Part shown: one piece after another, positions 7,743 through 15,107 of the stretch | Layout of the letters: each line of letters opens with the position of its first letter | Position numbering within the stretch: position 1 is the stretch's first letter | Assembly (NCBI GenBank): GCA_032252755.1 | Contig: JAVUPY010000063.1 | Coordinates: forward strand, 1 to 35,137 | Length of the DNA stretch: 35,137 nucleotides | DNA from: Terriglobia bacterium | GTDB lineage: Bacteria; Acidobacteriota; Terriglobia; Terriglobales; Acidobacteriaceae | Reading direction: 5' to 3' | Position numbers and translations under genes: made by a program | The notes under the pieces: model-generated | What the model saw: only the letters and a program-made list of their open reading frames with translations | Told to the model about the DNA's origin: nothing | Databases searched by the model: none

Positions 7743-8057
7743 ATGGGGGAGTCTTTGAAGACGTTACAGGTTGGGGAGAAGCGCCGGAATAGTCGGGTTG
7801 CGGTAGGCTATCGTGCGGGAATCCGATGGTTTGGACAGATCGTCCAGGCGGAAGTGCTGAATGCGTCGCGGGCGGGGATTCGGATCACCACGAATTGCCG
7901 GCTGCGCCTGAACGGCTACGTCGATATTGCGGTACCTTACTGCAAAGAGGCGGAGAACCTGTGGCTGCCCGCGCGCGTGGCCTGGATGCGAGAGTCGGCT
8001 GACGGAAAGCACGAATACGGGCTGCAGCACTACAAACGCAAAGACCCTTCCGATTGA
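7743..8057 (+). CDS. PilZ-domain protein
   Basis: A 104-residue protein that is almost entirely one PilZ domain. The cyclic-di-GMP-binding motifs are present: RRNSR (RxxxR) near residues 14-18 and NASRAG (D/NxSxxG) near residues 40-45, followed by the expected beta strands (GYVDIAVPY, LPARVAWMRES, YGLQH). Such stand-alone domains sense cyclic di-GMP and act on partners in motility, secretion or polysaccharide production. No partner gene is adjacent, so the output is unknown. It faces the PP-loop ATPase gene and a small hairpin separates them. Confidence 0.85.
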   Translation: MGESLKTLQVGEKRRNSRVAVGYRAGIRWFGQIVQAEVLNASRAGIRITTNCRLRLNGYVDIAVPYCKEAENLWLPARVAWMRESADGKHEYGLQHYKRKDPSD

Positions 8058-8064
8058 GTTTTAA

Positions 8065-8082
8065 CTTCGTCCCACAACGAAG
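8065..8082 (+). terminator. Weak hairpin between convergent genes
   Basis: CTTCGT (8065-8070) and ACGAAG (8077-8082) pair across a 6-base loop, followed by GTTCTT, 7 bases after the PilZ stop. The stem is short, so it is only a possible terminator for the PilZ gene. Confidence 0.3.
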
Positions 8083-8154
8083 GTTCTTGGTGAGTTACAG
8101 GCAGGGCGGATTCCCTTACCGTCCTTTCCAGTCCTACTTCACTGGTTCATTTCA

Positions 8155-8811
8155 CTACTGAAAGTCGGCGTAGACAAAGCCGTCGCGGCGGACGATTTCG
8201 CCCGGGGTTAGCGTGATAGCGTGCGTGAACATCGGACCGGCGTGGACGCAGGTGTGGAACTCGCCGCGCTCGCCGCAGGGATCGGCTTCTTTTGGGAGAT
8301 CGCTTAGCAACGACGAGTCGAATTCGCGGGCGGCGAAGTCGGCGGAGAGTTGTTTTGTATCGACGCAGGTGAGGCGGGCACGCAGGCCGGCGGAGATCAT
8401 GTCGCGGGCGAGAGTGTCGGTTGGGATTTTCCAGAGCGGAAAAAGCGGTTTGAGGCCGGTGGGGGCGAGTTGCTTTTCGCGATAGGCGCGGATGTCCTGA
8501 AGAAAGAGGTCGCCGAAAGCTATGGCGTCGACGCGCTCGGCCAGGGCGCGATTGCAGGCTTCGGTCATGCGCTGCTCGTAGATTTCGTTGGGGCAGGGCC
8601 ATGGTAGCGGGACGATCCACAAGGGCAGTTGCGCGGCTTGGGCTTGGGCTTCGAGGATGGAGCGGCGGGTGCCGTGCATGGCTACGCGATCGAACTCGGA
8701 GTTGAGCGTGGTGAGCAGGCCGGCGATTTCGATGTCGGGTTGCTGGCGCAGGACGTGAAGCGTCCAGGCACTGTCTTTGCCGGTGGACCAGGAGAGAAGG
8801 ACGCGAGTCAT
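8155..8811 (-). CDS. Dph6-type PP-loop ATPase (diphthine-ammonia ligase family)
   Basis: A 218-residue protein with an N-terminal PP-loop (SWSTGKDSA, residues 8-16) that binds ATP for adenylation. Further family marks are GDLFLQDIRAYREKQL in the middle and GEFHTCVHAGPMF near the C-terminus, as in the DUF71/Dph6 family. In eukaryotes the family amidates diphthine on elongation factor 2; bacteria make no diphthamide, so the substrate of the bacterial members is unsettled. The length is normal for the short bacterial form. It is divergent from the DUF4431-like gene with only 29 bases between the starts, so they must share a very compact control region. Confidence 0.85.
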   Translation of the reverse strand: MTRVLLSWSTGKDSAWTLHVLRQQPDIEIAGLLTTLNSEFDRVAMHGTRRSILEAQAQAAQLPLWIVPLPWPCPNEIYEQRMTEACNRALAERVDAIAFGDLFLQDIRAYREKQLAPTGLKPLFPLWKIPTDTLARDMISAGLRARLTCVDTKQLSADFAAREFDSSLLSDLPKEADPCGERGEFHTCVHAGPMFTHAITLTPGEIVRRDGFVYADFQ

Positions 8812-8840
8812 GGAGCTATGATAGCGGGGAGCACCATTTC

Positions 8841-9304
8841 ATGGGACCGTGGATAATTATCCTTCTCGTGATCGTCACGATCACTCCGGGGACTGCGTCA
8901 GGGCAAGCGCCTCCCTCCGGCTGTCAATCATGCAAACCAGCGGTCATCGAACTGCATGGCACGATGGTCCGCAAGACATTTCCTGGACCGCCAAATTACG
9001 ATGACATTCACAAAGGTGACCGCGCTGAAACGTACTGGTTGCTGAAGTTGGACTCGCCGGTCTGCGTGGACGAGGGCAAGGTAAGTCCGGACTTAAACCC
9101 TGCGCAGAAGGATATTCACACTGTGCAGTTGGTACTCGACGAAGATGGGTACAAGAAATATCGCAGATTAGTTGGGAAGCGTGTTGTAACAACAGGCTCA
9201 CTCTTCGGGGAGATTACCGCGCACCATCACACACCAGTACTGCTGCAAGTCAAAAGTATCGAACCAGCAAAACGAGGTGTGCAAATGAGCACACCTCTTG
9301 TTTT
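8841..9304 (+). CDS. DUF4431-like secreted protein with no stop codon before its terminator
   Basis: The frame begins at an ATG with GGGGAG upstream and a signal peptide (IIILLVIVTITPGTASGQA). The mature part shows HGTMVRKTFPGPPNY, TYWLLKLDSPVCV, VQLVLDEDGYKKYRRLVGKRV and a closing HHHTPVLLQVKSIEP; I recognise this as the DUF4431-type domain, function unknown. The family normally ends just after this point. Here the codon at 9273-9275 is CGA and the frame stays open to 9881, antisense to the next gene. The end given is that of the hairpin at 9269-9304, where transcription should stop. A single T-to-C change (TGA to CGA) would explain the loss. A frameshift of one base would reach a TGA at 9286-9288. 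Confidence 0.6.
9269..9304. terminator. Bidirectional intrinsic terminator between convergent genes
   Basis: GAGGTGTGC (9274-9282) pairs with GCACACCTC (9289-9297). The stem continues as AAAAC (9269-9273) with GTTTT (9300-9304) across a two-base bulge. An A-run on one side and a T-run on the other make it usable in both directions, for the + gene at 8841 and the minus gene at 9318. Confidence 0.88.
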
Positions 9305-9317
9305 CAGATCAATTCGC

Positions 9318-9917
9318 CTACTTCTTGGTTGCGCCGCCCACGGGGATCATGGCGTGTTCGTAGGGGGTGCCGGCCCACATCATGTAGGGCTTGTTGGGGT
9401 CGGGGTCCTTGTCGCGGGTGAAGGTGAAGGTTTTGGTGGCCGGACCGAAGACCATGATGTGCGGGCCGGTGACGATCCAGTGGTTGTCGGCGGTTTTGCC
9501 GGTAGCGTAGGGGTCGGTATTGCTGGCGCCCTTGTCGCCGGCGAGCATGTAGGAGATGCCGAGTTTGTCCGGCGGCGGCTGGTGGTTCAGCATGGCGTGG
9601 ATGAATTCCATACTGTTGGCGTCGTTGCACATTCGGTCGGTACCGACAACCATGCAGGTGAATCCGTTCTTGCTCTCGCGCAGGGTGCGCATGGAGCCGT
9701 CGGCGTTCATTCGCATGATGCCGGCTTCCTTGGCGATGGCGGCGGGAGCTGCGGAGAGGGCTTGCGCGGTGTACTGGGCGTCGGAGATTTCAGCTTTGTG
9801 GGCGGTGGCGGGTTTCTTCGCAGAGCCTTTTGCGGTGGCTTTGGCGTTTTGTGCGAGAGATGCGGTTGCGAGTGCGAGTAGAGCGACAGTGAGGATCAGG
9901 GTGGCCCGTTGAAACAT
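9318..9917 (-). CDS. Conserved secreted protein of unknown function
   Basis: A 199-residue protein with a clear signal peptide (LILTVALLALATASLA, cleavage near residue 22) and then a Lys/Ala-rich stretch. The globular part shows AAPAAIAKEAGIMRM, NGFTCMVVG, CNDANSMEFIHAML, GISYMLAGD, SNTDPYATG, WIVTGPHIMVFGP and a closing YMMWAGTPYEHAMIPVGG. I recall similar proteins as widespread uncharacterised secreted proteins, but know no function. Two Cys residues in the CM and MCND segments could form a disulfide. The start has AGGAGGC a few bases upstream (GGCGCTCAGGAGGC..ATG). It converges on the DUF4431-like gene and shares its terminator. Confidence 0.8.
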   Translation of the reverse strand: MFQRATLILTVALLALATASLAQNAKATAKGSAKKPATAHKAEISDAQYTAQALSAAPAAIAKEAGIMRMNADGSMRTLRESKNGFTCMVVGTDRMCNDANSMEFIHAMLNHQPPPDKLGISYMLAGDKGASNTDPYATGKTADNHWIVTGPHIMVFGPATKTFTFTRDKDPDPNKPYMMWAGTPYEHAMIPVGGATKK

Positions 9918-10038
9918 ACATGCCTCCTGAGCGCCGAAGGTTCGTGTCGGGATCGGCGAATCGGGGAATTGTACAGGGAGGGGGGAATTGAATTCCAGTC
10001 GTCCCTGCGGGACTTTCGGGAGATATGCATATCGCTTT

Positions 10039-10058
10039 CCCAGCGCTGAAGCGCTGGG
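10039..10058. repeat. Intergenic hairpin repeat ending in CTACATC, second copy
   Basis: CCCAGCGCT and AGCGCTGGG form a perfect 9-bp stem with a two-base loop, followed by CTACATC as at 3785-3804. It lies between two minus-strand genes, about 87 bases beyond the stop of the transporter gene. Confidence 0.6.
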
Positions 10059-10144
10059 CTACATCCGAAATCAAAACACAAACTTCTCCGCTTGCTAGAG
10101 CGCGAGGCTGGACTTGGCGGCGCTCGACGCGAGCTAGTACCTCG

Positions 10145-11398
10145 CTATCGTACCCAGGCCAACCAGGCCCAGCCGACCGCAAGCGTGACCAGCGTTACGG
10201 GGATGCCGACGCGAGAGTAGTCCCAGAAGCCGATGTGGACTTCGTCGTGGGCGCGCTCGACGACGATGAGGTTGGCGACGGAACCAGTGATGGTGAGGTT
10301 TCCGGCGAGGGTGCTGGCCATGGCGAGAACGAGCCATCCGGTGTGCGGGTTAGAGAAGCCGGGGACGAGGGTTTTGAGGACCATGACGGCGGGAACGTTG
10401 CTGACGATGTTGGAGAGGATCGCGGTGGTGGCGGTGAAGATGCCGGCGTTCTGGAGATTGAAGCGGTTGGCGATCGAGAAAAGGTAGCGGGTGAGGCCGG
10501 CGTTTTCGGCGCCGCCGACGATGAGAAAGAGTCCGATGAAGAAGACGAGCAGGCCCCAATCGACCTCGTCGTAGACGAGGCGAGGGCTGCGGGTACGGGT
10601 GATGAGCATGATGGCGGCGCCGACGGCGGCCATCATGGCGGGCGGAACTCCGCCGATGAAGCCGATGAGCACGAGGGCGATGACGATGGCGGGTTTGCGG
10701 AGTTGCTGGGTTTCGATGTGGGGAGTGGCCGGCGAAGTGTCGGCGGGTTCTGTGGCGGCGAGTTGAGGAGCACAGAGCCAGCGGATGATGAGCCAGTCAA
10801 GCAGGAGTCCGATGAGCGCGACGGGACCGAGGTGGAAGAGGAACTGGCGGTAGGAGATTCCGGAGAAGGAGCCGATGAGCATGTTCTGCGGGTTCCCGGT
10901 GATGGTGGCGACGCTGCCGATATTCGCGGACGTTGCGACTGCGAGCAGGTAAGGCAGCGGCTTGAGTCCCATGCGGCGGGTGGCGAGCAGAACGAAGGGC
11001 ACGAGGACGAGGCAGACGATGTCATTGACGAAAAACGCCGAGAGAATGCCGGTCATGAATATGACGGCGGGCAGCAGGTGTCGGGGCTGGAGATTGGCGA
11101 TGACGTGCTCGGTGACCCACTCGAAGAATCCGGCGAGGTGGAGATAGCCGACGAGCAGCATCATGGAGAAGAGCAGGACGATGGTGCCGAAATCGATAAA
11201 CCGGAATGCTTCGCCGGCGGGGACGATGCGAAAGGCGACCATCAGGACGGCACCGATAATGGCCATGCCAGGGCGGTCGATTTTGAGGCCGGGAAATTTG
11301 CCTAAAGCGAAGACGAGATAGCTGGCGAGAAAGATGAGATAGGCGGCGGTAATGCGCCAGTCGGGAACATGGGCGAGGGGAAGAGCGGTCAAGGTCAT
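10145..11398 (-). CDS. IT-superfamily anion transporter (SLC13/ArsB/NhaD-like)
   Basis: A 417-residue protein with about ten to eleven membrane segments. Two pseudo-repeated helix-loop signatures of the ion-transporter superfamily are visible: FFVNDIVCLVLVPF with ATSANIGSVATITGNPQNM, and later LSNIVSNVPAVMVL with ASTLAGNLTITGSVANLIV. These SNxxTP/GNPQN-type loops build the substrate and cation site. Relatives move citrate, dicarboxylates, arsenite or Na+/H+. The substrate cannot be told from sequence alone; no ars or citrate genes are adjacent. The predicted start is the first ATG (MTLTALPLAHVPDW), just after a repeat-rich spacer. A hydrophilic loop about residues 215-235 separates the two halves. 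Confidence 0.88.
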   Translation of the reverse strand: MTLTALPLAHVPDWRITAAYLIFLASYLVFALGKFPGLKIDRPGMAIIGAVLMVAFRIVPAGEAFRFIDFGTIVLLFSMMLLVGYLHLAGFFEWVTEHVIANLQPRHLLPAVIFMTGILSAFFVNDIVCLVLVPFVLLATRRMGLKPLPYLLAVATSANIGSVATITGNPQNMLIGSFSGISYRQFLFHLGPVALIGLLLDWLIIRWLCAPQLAATEPADTSPATPHIETQQLRKPAIVIALVLIGFIGGVPPAMMAAVGAAIMLITRTRSPRLVYDEVDWGLLVFFIGLFLIVGGAENAGLTRYLFSIANRFNLQNAGIFTATTAILSNIVSNVPAVMVLKTLVPGFSNPHTGWLVLAMASTLAGNLTITGSVANLIVVERAHDEVHIGFWDYSRVGIPVTLVTLAVGWAWLAWVR

Positions 11399-11417
11399 CG
11401 ACAGGCTAGTGTATCGG

Positions 11418-11449
11418 ATTGACGATTGACGATTTTCTCATTGACGCTT
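11418..11449. repeat. TGACGATTTTCxCATTGA spacer repeat, copy i
   Basis: Direct copies of TTGACGA plus GATTTTCTCATTGACG. The same core recurs at 14437, 18702 and 20142, always in spacers. The following 80 bases also contain imperfect inverted copies of CGAATGACG (near 11467 and 11520). Confidence 0.6.
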
Positions 11450-11548
11450 GGAAAGCAAATGTCGAAATAACGAATGACGGAGTGCCGAATTGAAGACCGA
11501 ATGCAATTCGTCCTTTCGTTATTCGTCATTCAGCGAACTTGACGCAGC

Positions 11549-11887
11549 TTACGACGGAACGCCGGCGGAGTTTTCGTAAGTTGAGTAGAGTTCCTCGAGG
11601 CTTTCGTAGATTGTGGTGATGGTACAAACCTCGGGGAGGCGCATCCAGAATTTGTGGACGTCGGGATCCTGGGCTGCCTCGGCGCGGGTTTCGTCGGACG
11701 TCCAGATGCGCAGGTGCACGAGACGGTCCTTGGAGGAGTCGTCTTTCTTGGCTTCGCGGAAGAGGATGTCGCGGCTGTAGCCCTTCGCCTTCAACATGTC
11801 GTAGAACTCGTGTAGCAGGTCGAGACAGGCCTGTTCTTTGCCGGGGTGGGGTTCGAGCACTGCCAAGGCAAGAATCTGCTTGGACAT
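11549..11887 (-). CDS. ABM-like (antibiotic biosynthesis monooxygenase) dimeric alpha/beta-barrel protein
   Basis: A 112-residue protein beginning MSKQILALAVLEPHPGKEQACLDLLHEF. A beta strand, a P.PGKE turn and an amphipathic helix open the ferredoxin-like fold typical of ABM/putative quinol monooxygenases. A second half (DRLVHLRIWTSDETRAEAAQDPDVHKFW) fits the rest of the fold. Members act as small dimeric oxygenases or as stress-related proteins; the reaction cannot be deduced. The start has GGAGG 5 bases upstream (GGAGGAACCATG). It lies downstream of pyk on the same strand with about 120 bases between, so probably its own transcript. Confidence 0.7.
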   Translation of the reverse strand: MSKQILALAVLEPHPGKEQACLDLLHEFYDMLKAKGYSRDILFREAKKDDSSKDRLVHLRIWTSDETRAEAAQDPDVHKFWMRLPEVCTITTIYESLEELYSTYENSAGVPS

Positions 11888-12008
11888 GGTTCCTCCGAGG
11901 AAATCCGCCGGTTAAAAGGTATAGAGCAAAGGCTCGGGATGCAAGTAAAAGAGGGTTAAGAAGCAACAGAACAACGGAAGATCGGGTAAACCAAAGAACG
12001 GAGAGGCG

Positions 12009-13490
12009 CTATGATTTGCGGCGGACGACTCGGTGGAGGCGGATGAGGTTGGTAGAGCCGGAGCCGATGTGGGTTCCCGCGACGATGCCGACGATTTCGC
12101 CGGGAGCGACGACACCGGCCCGCAGCAGATGGCTATCGGCGAGTTCGACCATGGCCTCGACGGTACGCTTTTCCCGGGTCATGACCGGGCGCACACCCCA
12201 ATAGAGGTTCAGGCGATTGCAGACAGGGGCGTCGTGGGCGAAGGCGAAGATGGGGGCGCGGGGGCGGTATTTGGAGATGAGGCGGGCGGTGGTGCCGGAC
12301 TCGGTGTAAACGGCGATGGCGCGCATGTTGAGGTCTTCGGCAACGTGCGCGACCGACTCGCAGATGGCCTCGGCGATGGAGAGTTCGCGGCGCTCGCTGC
12401 GACGGCGCATCACGGGGTTCTGCAGGATATTGGCCTCAGTTTCAACGACGATGCGCGACATCATGCCGACGGCTTCGCACGGGTATTTGCCGCTGGCGGT
12501 CTCGCCGGAGAGCATGACGGCGTCAGTGCCGTCGAAGATGGCGTTGGCGACGTCGCTGGCTTCGGCGCGCGTGGGGCGCGGGTTTTCGATCATGGACTCG
12601 AGCATCTGGGTGGCGGTGATGACCGGTTTGCGCCAGAACTGGGCTCGGCGGATGACATGCTTCTGAATTATGGGAACTTTTTCCGGCGGCATCTCGACGC
12701 CGAGATCGCCGCGGGCAACCATGACGCCGTCGGCGACTTCCATGATCTGTTCGAGGTTGTCGATGGCCTGGGGCTTTTCGAGTTTCGCGATGACCGGAGT
12801 GCCGCTCTTGCGCTGCGCGATGAAACGTTTGACCTCAGCAACATCGTCGGCGCTGCGGACGAATGAGACGGCGACGATGTCGACGCCATGTTCGAGGCCG
12901 AAGCGCAAATCCTTGTAATCCTTTTCCGTCAGCGAGGGAACGCTGAGGACGGCTCCAGGGAGGTTGATTCCCTGGTGCTCGGCGAGCAGGCCGCCGTCGA
13001 GGACTTCACATTCGATGTCGTTGCCCTTAATGGAGCTAACCTTGAGCGAGAGTTTTCCGTCGGAGAGAAGAATGAGCGAGCCGTGCTCGACTTCGCGCGG
13101 AAGGGCCTGGAAGCTGGTCGAAATCAGAACGGCGGTGCCGGGGATGTCGCGGGTAGTGATGGTGACGCGTGAGCCGGTTTTGATCAGGACTGGCGTATGT
13201 CCGGCGAGTTTCCCGGTGCGCATCTTGGGGCCCTGCAGGTCCTGGAGGATGCAGATGGTGCGCCGCTCGGCACGGGCGACTTTGCGCAGGCGCTTGATGA
13301 TGCGTGCGTGCTCTTCGTGCGTACCGTGCGAGAAGTTGAGGCGCGCGACATCCATGCCGGAACGCATTAAATCGCGAATCATGGCTTCACTGCTGCTGGA
13401 TGGCCCGAGGGTGCAGACGACCTTGGCGCGCCGCTGAGCGGACGATTGCGCTGGCTTCGCCTTCAGGATGTTGACTGTCTTACCGGCCAT
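12009..13490 (-). CDS. pyk: Pyruvate kinase
   Basis: A 493-residue protein of normal length that makes pyruvate and ATP from phosphoenolpyruvate and ADP, the last step of glycolysis. Seen in order: KVVCTLGPSS near the N-terminus, ARLNFSHG for nucleotide binding, the catalytic Lys in IAKLEKPQAIDN, the Mg/substrate loop VMVARGDLGVEMP, and ATQMLESMIENPRPTRAE with the GTDAVMLSGETA motif. The last 120 residues form the C-terminal regulatory domain. The start is the ATG at 13490, not the open frame up to 13586, because the conserved part begins shortly after it and AGGGAAGAG lies just upstream. It overlaps the yihY-type stop by 11 bases, which suggests translational coupling. Confidence 0.97.
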   Translation of the reverse strand: MAGKTVNILKAKPAQSSAQRRAKVVCTLGPSSSSEAMIRDLMRSGMDVARLNFSHGTHEEHARIIKRLRKVARAERRTICILQDLQGPKMRTGKLAGHTPVLIKTGSRVTITTRDIPGTAVLISTSFQALPREVEHGSLILLSDGKLSLKVSSIKGNDIECEVLDGGLLAEHQGINLPGAVLSVPSLTEKDYKDLRFGLEHGVDIVAVSFVRSADDVAEVKRFIAQRKSGTPVIAKLEKPQAIDNLEQIMEVADGVMVARGDLGVEMPPEKVPIIQKHVIRRAQFWRKPVITATQMLESMIENPRPTRAEASDVANAIFDGTDAVMLSGETASGKYPCEAVGMMSRIVVETEANILQNPVMRRRSERRELSIAEAICESVAHVAEDLNMRAIAVYTESGTTARLISKYRPRAPIFAFAHDAPVCNRLNLYWGVRPVMTREKRTVEAMVELADSHLLRAGVVAPGEIVGIVAGTHIGSGSTNLIRLHRVVRRKS

Positions 13491-14361
13491 TCTCTTCCCT
13501 GGGCTCCGCGAAAGAAATCTCCGAGTGCGCACCGAACAGGTAGCGCGGGTAGCGCAAGGCGTTGAACTCGGCGCCCACGAGCACAACCAATGAGACGAGA
13601 TAGAGCCAGATCAGCAGGGCGATGGCGCTGGCAACAGACCCGTAAATCTCGTTGTAGTCAGCGAAGTGTCGCAGGTAGGTTCCAAAGAGGATGGTAGCCA
13701 CGAACCACATGACGGTCGCGAAGACGGCACCGGGGAGCACTCGATGCCAGGGTTGCGTTCTCGGCAGACCGTGATGGTAAATAAGCGAAATAACGGCGAT
13801 GCTGGTGAGGGTGGAGATTATCCAACGGACGGCGGTCCAGATGCCGAGTATGTAGCCGGCGAGCTCATGTCCGGCATGGAAGATCATCCAGCGTTCGATC
13901 TGGTTTCCGAAAGCGACAAGGAAGCTTGCAAAGCCCATGGGAACGCCGGCCATCACGACCAGCATGAAGGCGATCATACGTTCCCTCACCATTCCCCAGA
14001 TCTTGGGAAGGTGATAGGCCTTACGGAATCCTTCCATCCAGGAGATCATGACGCCGGATCCGGTCCATAGGGTGATGATGGCGGTGAAAATGATGCGTCC
14101 GATGGGACGCGGCTTATTTCCCTGGAAGTACTGCTGGACGGCCTGCTTGGTCCCGGCGGGAAGAATGCGGCCGAGAGCATAGGAGATTTCGTTGACGAAG
14201 GAGGCGGTGCTGTGGGAAGTGGTCAGGATGGACGCCACGAGCAGGACGGCGGGAAAGAGCGTAAGGATAGCGGAATAAGCGCCGCCTTTCGCTACTGCGA
14301 ATTGATCGTGTTCCAGAGCGCGGAAAAACGCGATCCGGACCAACCGGAAAAAAGTCTTCAT
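13480..14361 (-). CDS. YihY/BrkB-family inner-membrane protein
   Basis: A 293-residue protein with six membrane segments. Family marks are the N-terminal FFRLVRIAFF.....AKGGAYSAILTLFPAVL, then WTGSGVMISWMEGFRKAYH and RVLPGAVFATVMWFVATILFGTYLRHFADYNEIYGSVASAIALLIWLYL-like text towards the end (the NEIYGS..... signature). The family was once called ribonuclease BN, but that activity belongs to another gene; its role is unknown, possibly transport. The start at 14361 (MKTFFRLVR) is chosen over the longer open frame to 14520, whose extra 53 residues have no family likeness. The stop TAA lies inside the pyk start region. Confidence 0.88.
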   Translation of the reverse strand: MKTFFRLVRIAFFRALEHDQFAVAKGGAYSAILTLFPAVLLVASILTTSHSTASFVNEISYALGRILPAGTKQAVQQYFQGNKPRPIGRIIFTAIITLWTGSGVMISWMEGFRKAYHLPKIWGMVRERMIAFMLVVMAGVPMGFASFLVAFGNQIERWMIFHAGHELAGYILGIWTAVRWIISTLTSIAVISLIYHHGLPRTQPWHRVLPGAVFATVMWFVATILFGTYLRHFADYNEIYGSVASAIALLIWLYLVSLVVLVGAEFNALRYPRYLFGAHSEISFAEPREENGR

Positions 14362-14436
14362 GAATGAAGAAAGAGCTCTGGAGGGGATTGTAACTGACAG
14401 AGGACAAAAGGCGTAGTGGCGAGTGGGGGACCGAGA

Positions 14437-14468
14437 TTGACGTAACGATTTTCGCATTGACGATTGAG
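14437..14468. repeat. TGACGATTTTCxCATTGA spacer repeat, copy ii
   Basis: TTGACGTAACGATTTTCGCA followed by TTGACGATTGAGA, sharing the GATTTTCGCATTGA core with the copies at 11418 and 20142. Confidence 0.6.
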
Positions 14469-14491
14469 AAGTGGGCGAGCTTTCGCTACCC

Positions 14492-14513
14492 GGACAGGCG
14501 AGGTCGCCTGTCC
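14492..14513 (-). repeat. Perfect 10-bp hairpin behind the GNAT gene
   Basis: GGACAGGCGA and TCGCCTGTCC flank a GG loop with no mismatch, ending 20 bases beyond the GNAT stop codon. It may act as an mRNA 3' end or terminator on the minus strand, though no T-run follows. Only one copy was noticed in the window. Confidence 0.6.
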
Positions 14514-14532
14514 CCACCAAAACAGAGCCGTG

Positions 14533-15033
14533 TCAAGCCAGGGACTTTGACATTTTGACCAAGTGGCAGGGGACTTTGGAGCGGGCGCGCATGGGTTCCG
14601 GGGGTGGGAGTTCGCCGGAGATTTCGTAGCCGAAGCGCCGGTAATAGGGCGGGAGTTCGGTGCGCAAGTTGACGACAGTGATGTCCATGCCGATGCAGCC
14701 ATGTTTCCGGGCGTGATCTTCTACGGTTTCGATGAGTAGGCGACCAAGGCCGGTGCCCTTGAGGGCCGGTTCGACGGACAACATGCCGAAGTAGGCGCGG
14801 TCGTTCCGCTTTTCAAAATAAACACAACCGAGAAGCTGGCCTTCGGGAGACTCGGCGAGGAGGTACTCGCCAAGATCAAATCTCTGGGTGACGTCCGGCA
14901 AGTTGGTTCGGTCGCCGTCGAGGAAGAAGCTCTCGACCCGGAAGGCCTCATTTACGAGCGAGACGATGGCGGGGAGATCGGTGCGGGTGGCGCGGCGGAT
15001 GGAAACGTTGTGAGGGGGAGGAACTACGGACAT
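14533..15033 (-). CDS. GNAT-family N-acetyltransferase
   Basis: A 166-residue protein with the GNAT fold: VSIRRATRTDLPAIVSLVNEAF at the start, AYFGMLSVEPALKGTGLGRLLIE in the middle, where the KGTGLG segment is the Q/RxxGxG/A acetyl-CoA pyrophosphate loop, and YYRRFGYEISGELPP near the end. It transfers an acetyl group from acetyl-CoA to an amine that cannot be identified. Upstream of it on the same strand is the winged-helix regulator, about 75 bases away, but it need not be co-transcribed. Length is usual for the family. Confidence 0.88.
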   Translation of the reverse strand: MSVVPPPHNVSIRRATRTDLPAIVSLVNEAFRVESFFLDGDRTNLPDVTQRFDLGEYLLAESPEGQLLGCVYFEKRNDRAYFGMLSVEPALKGTGLGRLLIETVEDHARKHGCIGMDITVVNLRTELPPYYRRFGYEISGELPPPEPMRARSKVPCHLVKMSKSLA

Positions 15034-15107
15034 GGCTGGTATTGTCTCAAATTCCGAATGACGAAGACGAAACGTCTAAGGGATGGCAGGGCGCGGAGAT
15101 CTCCGGA

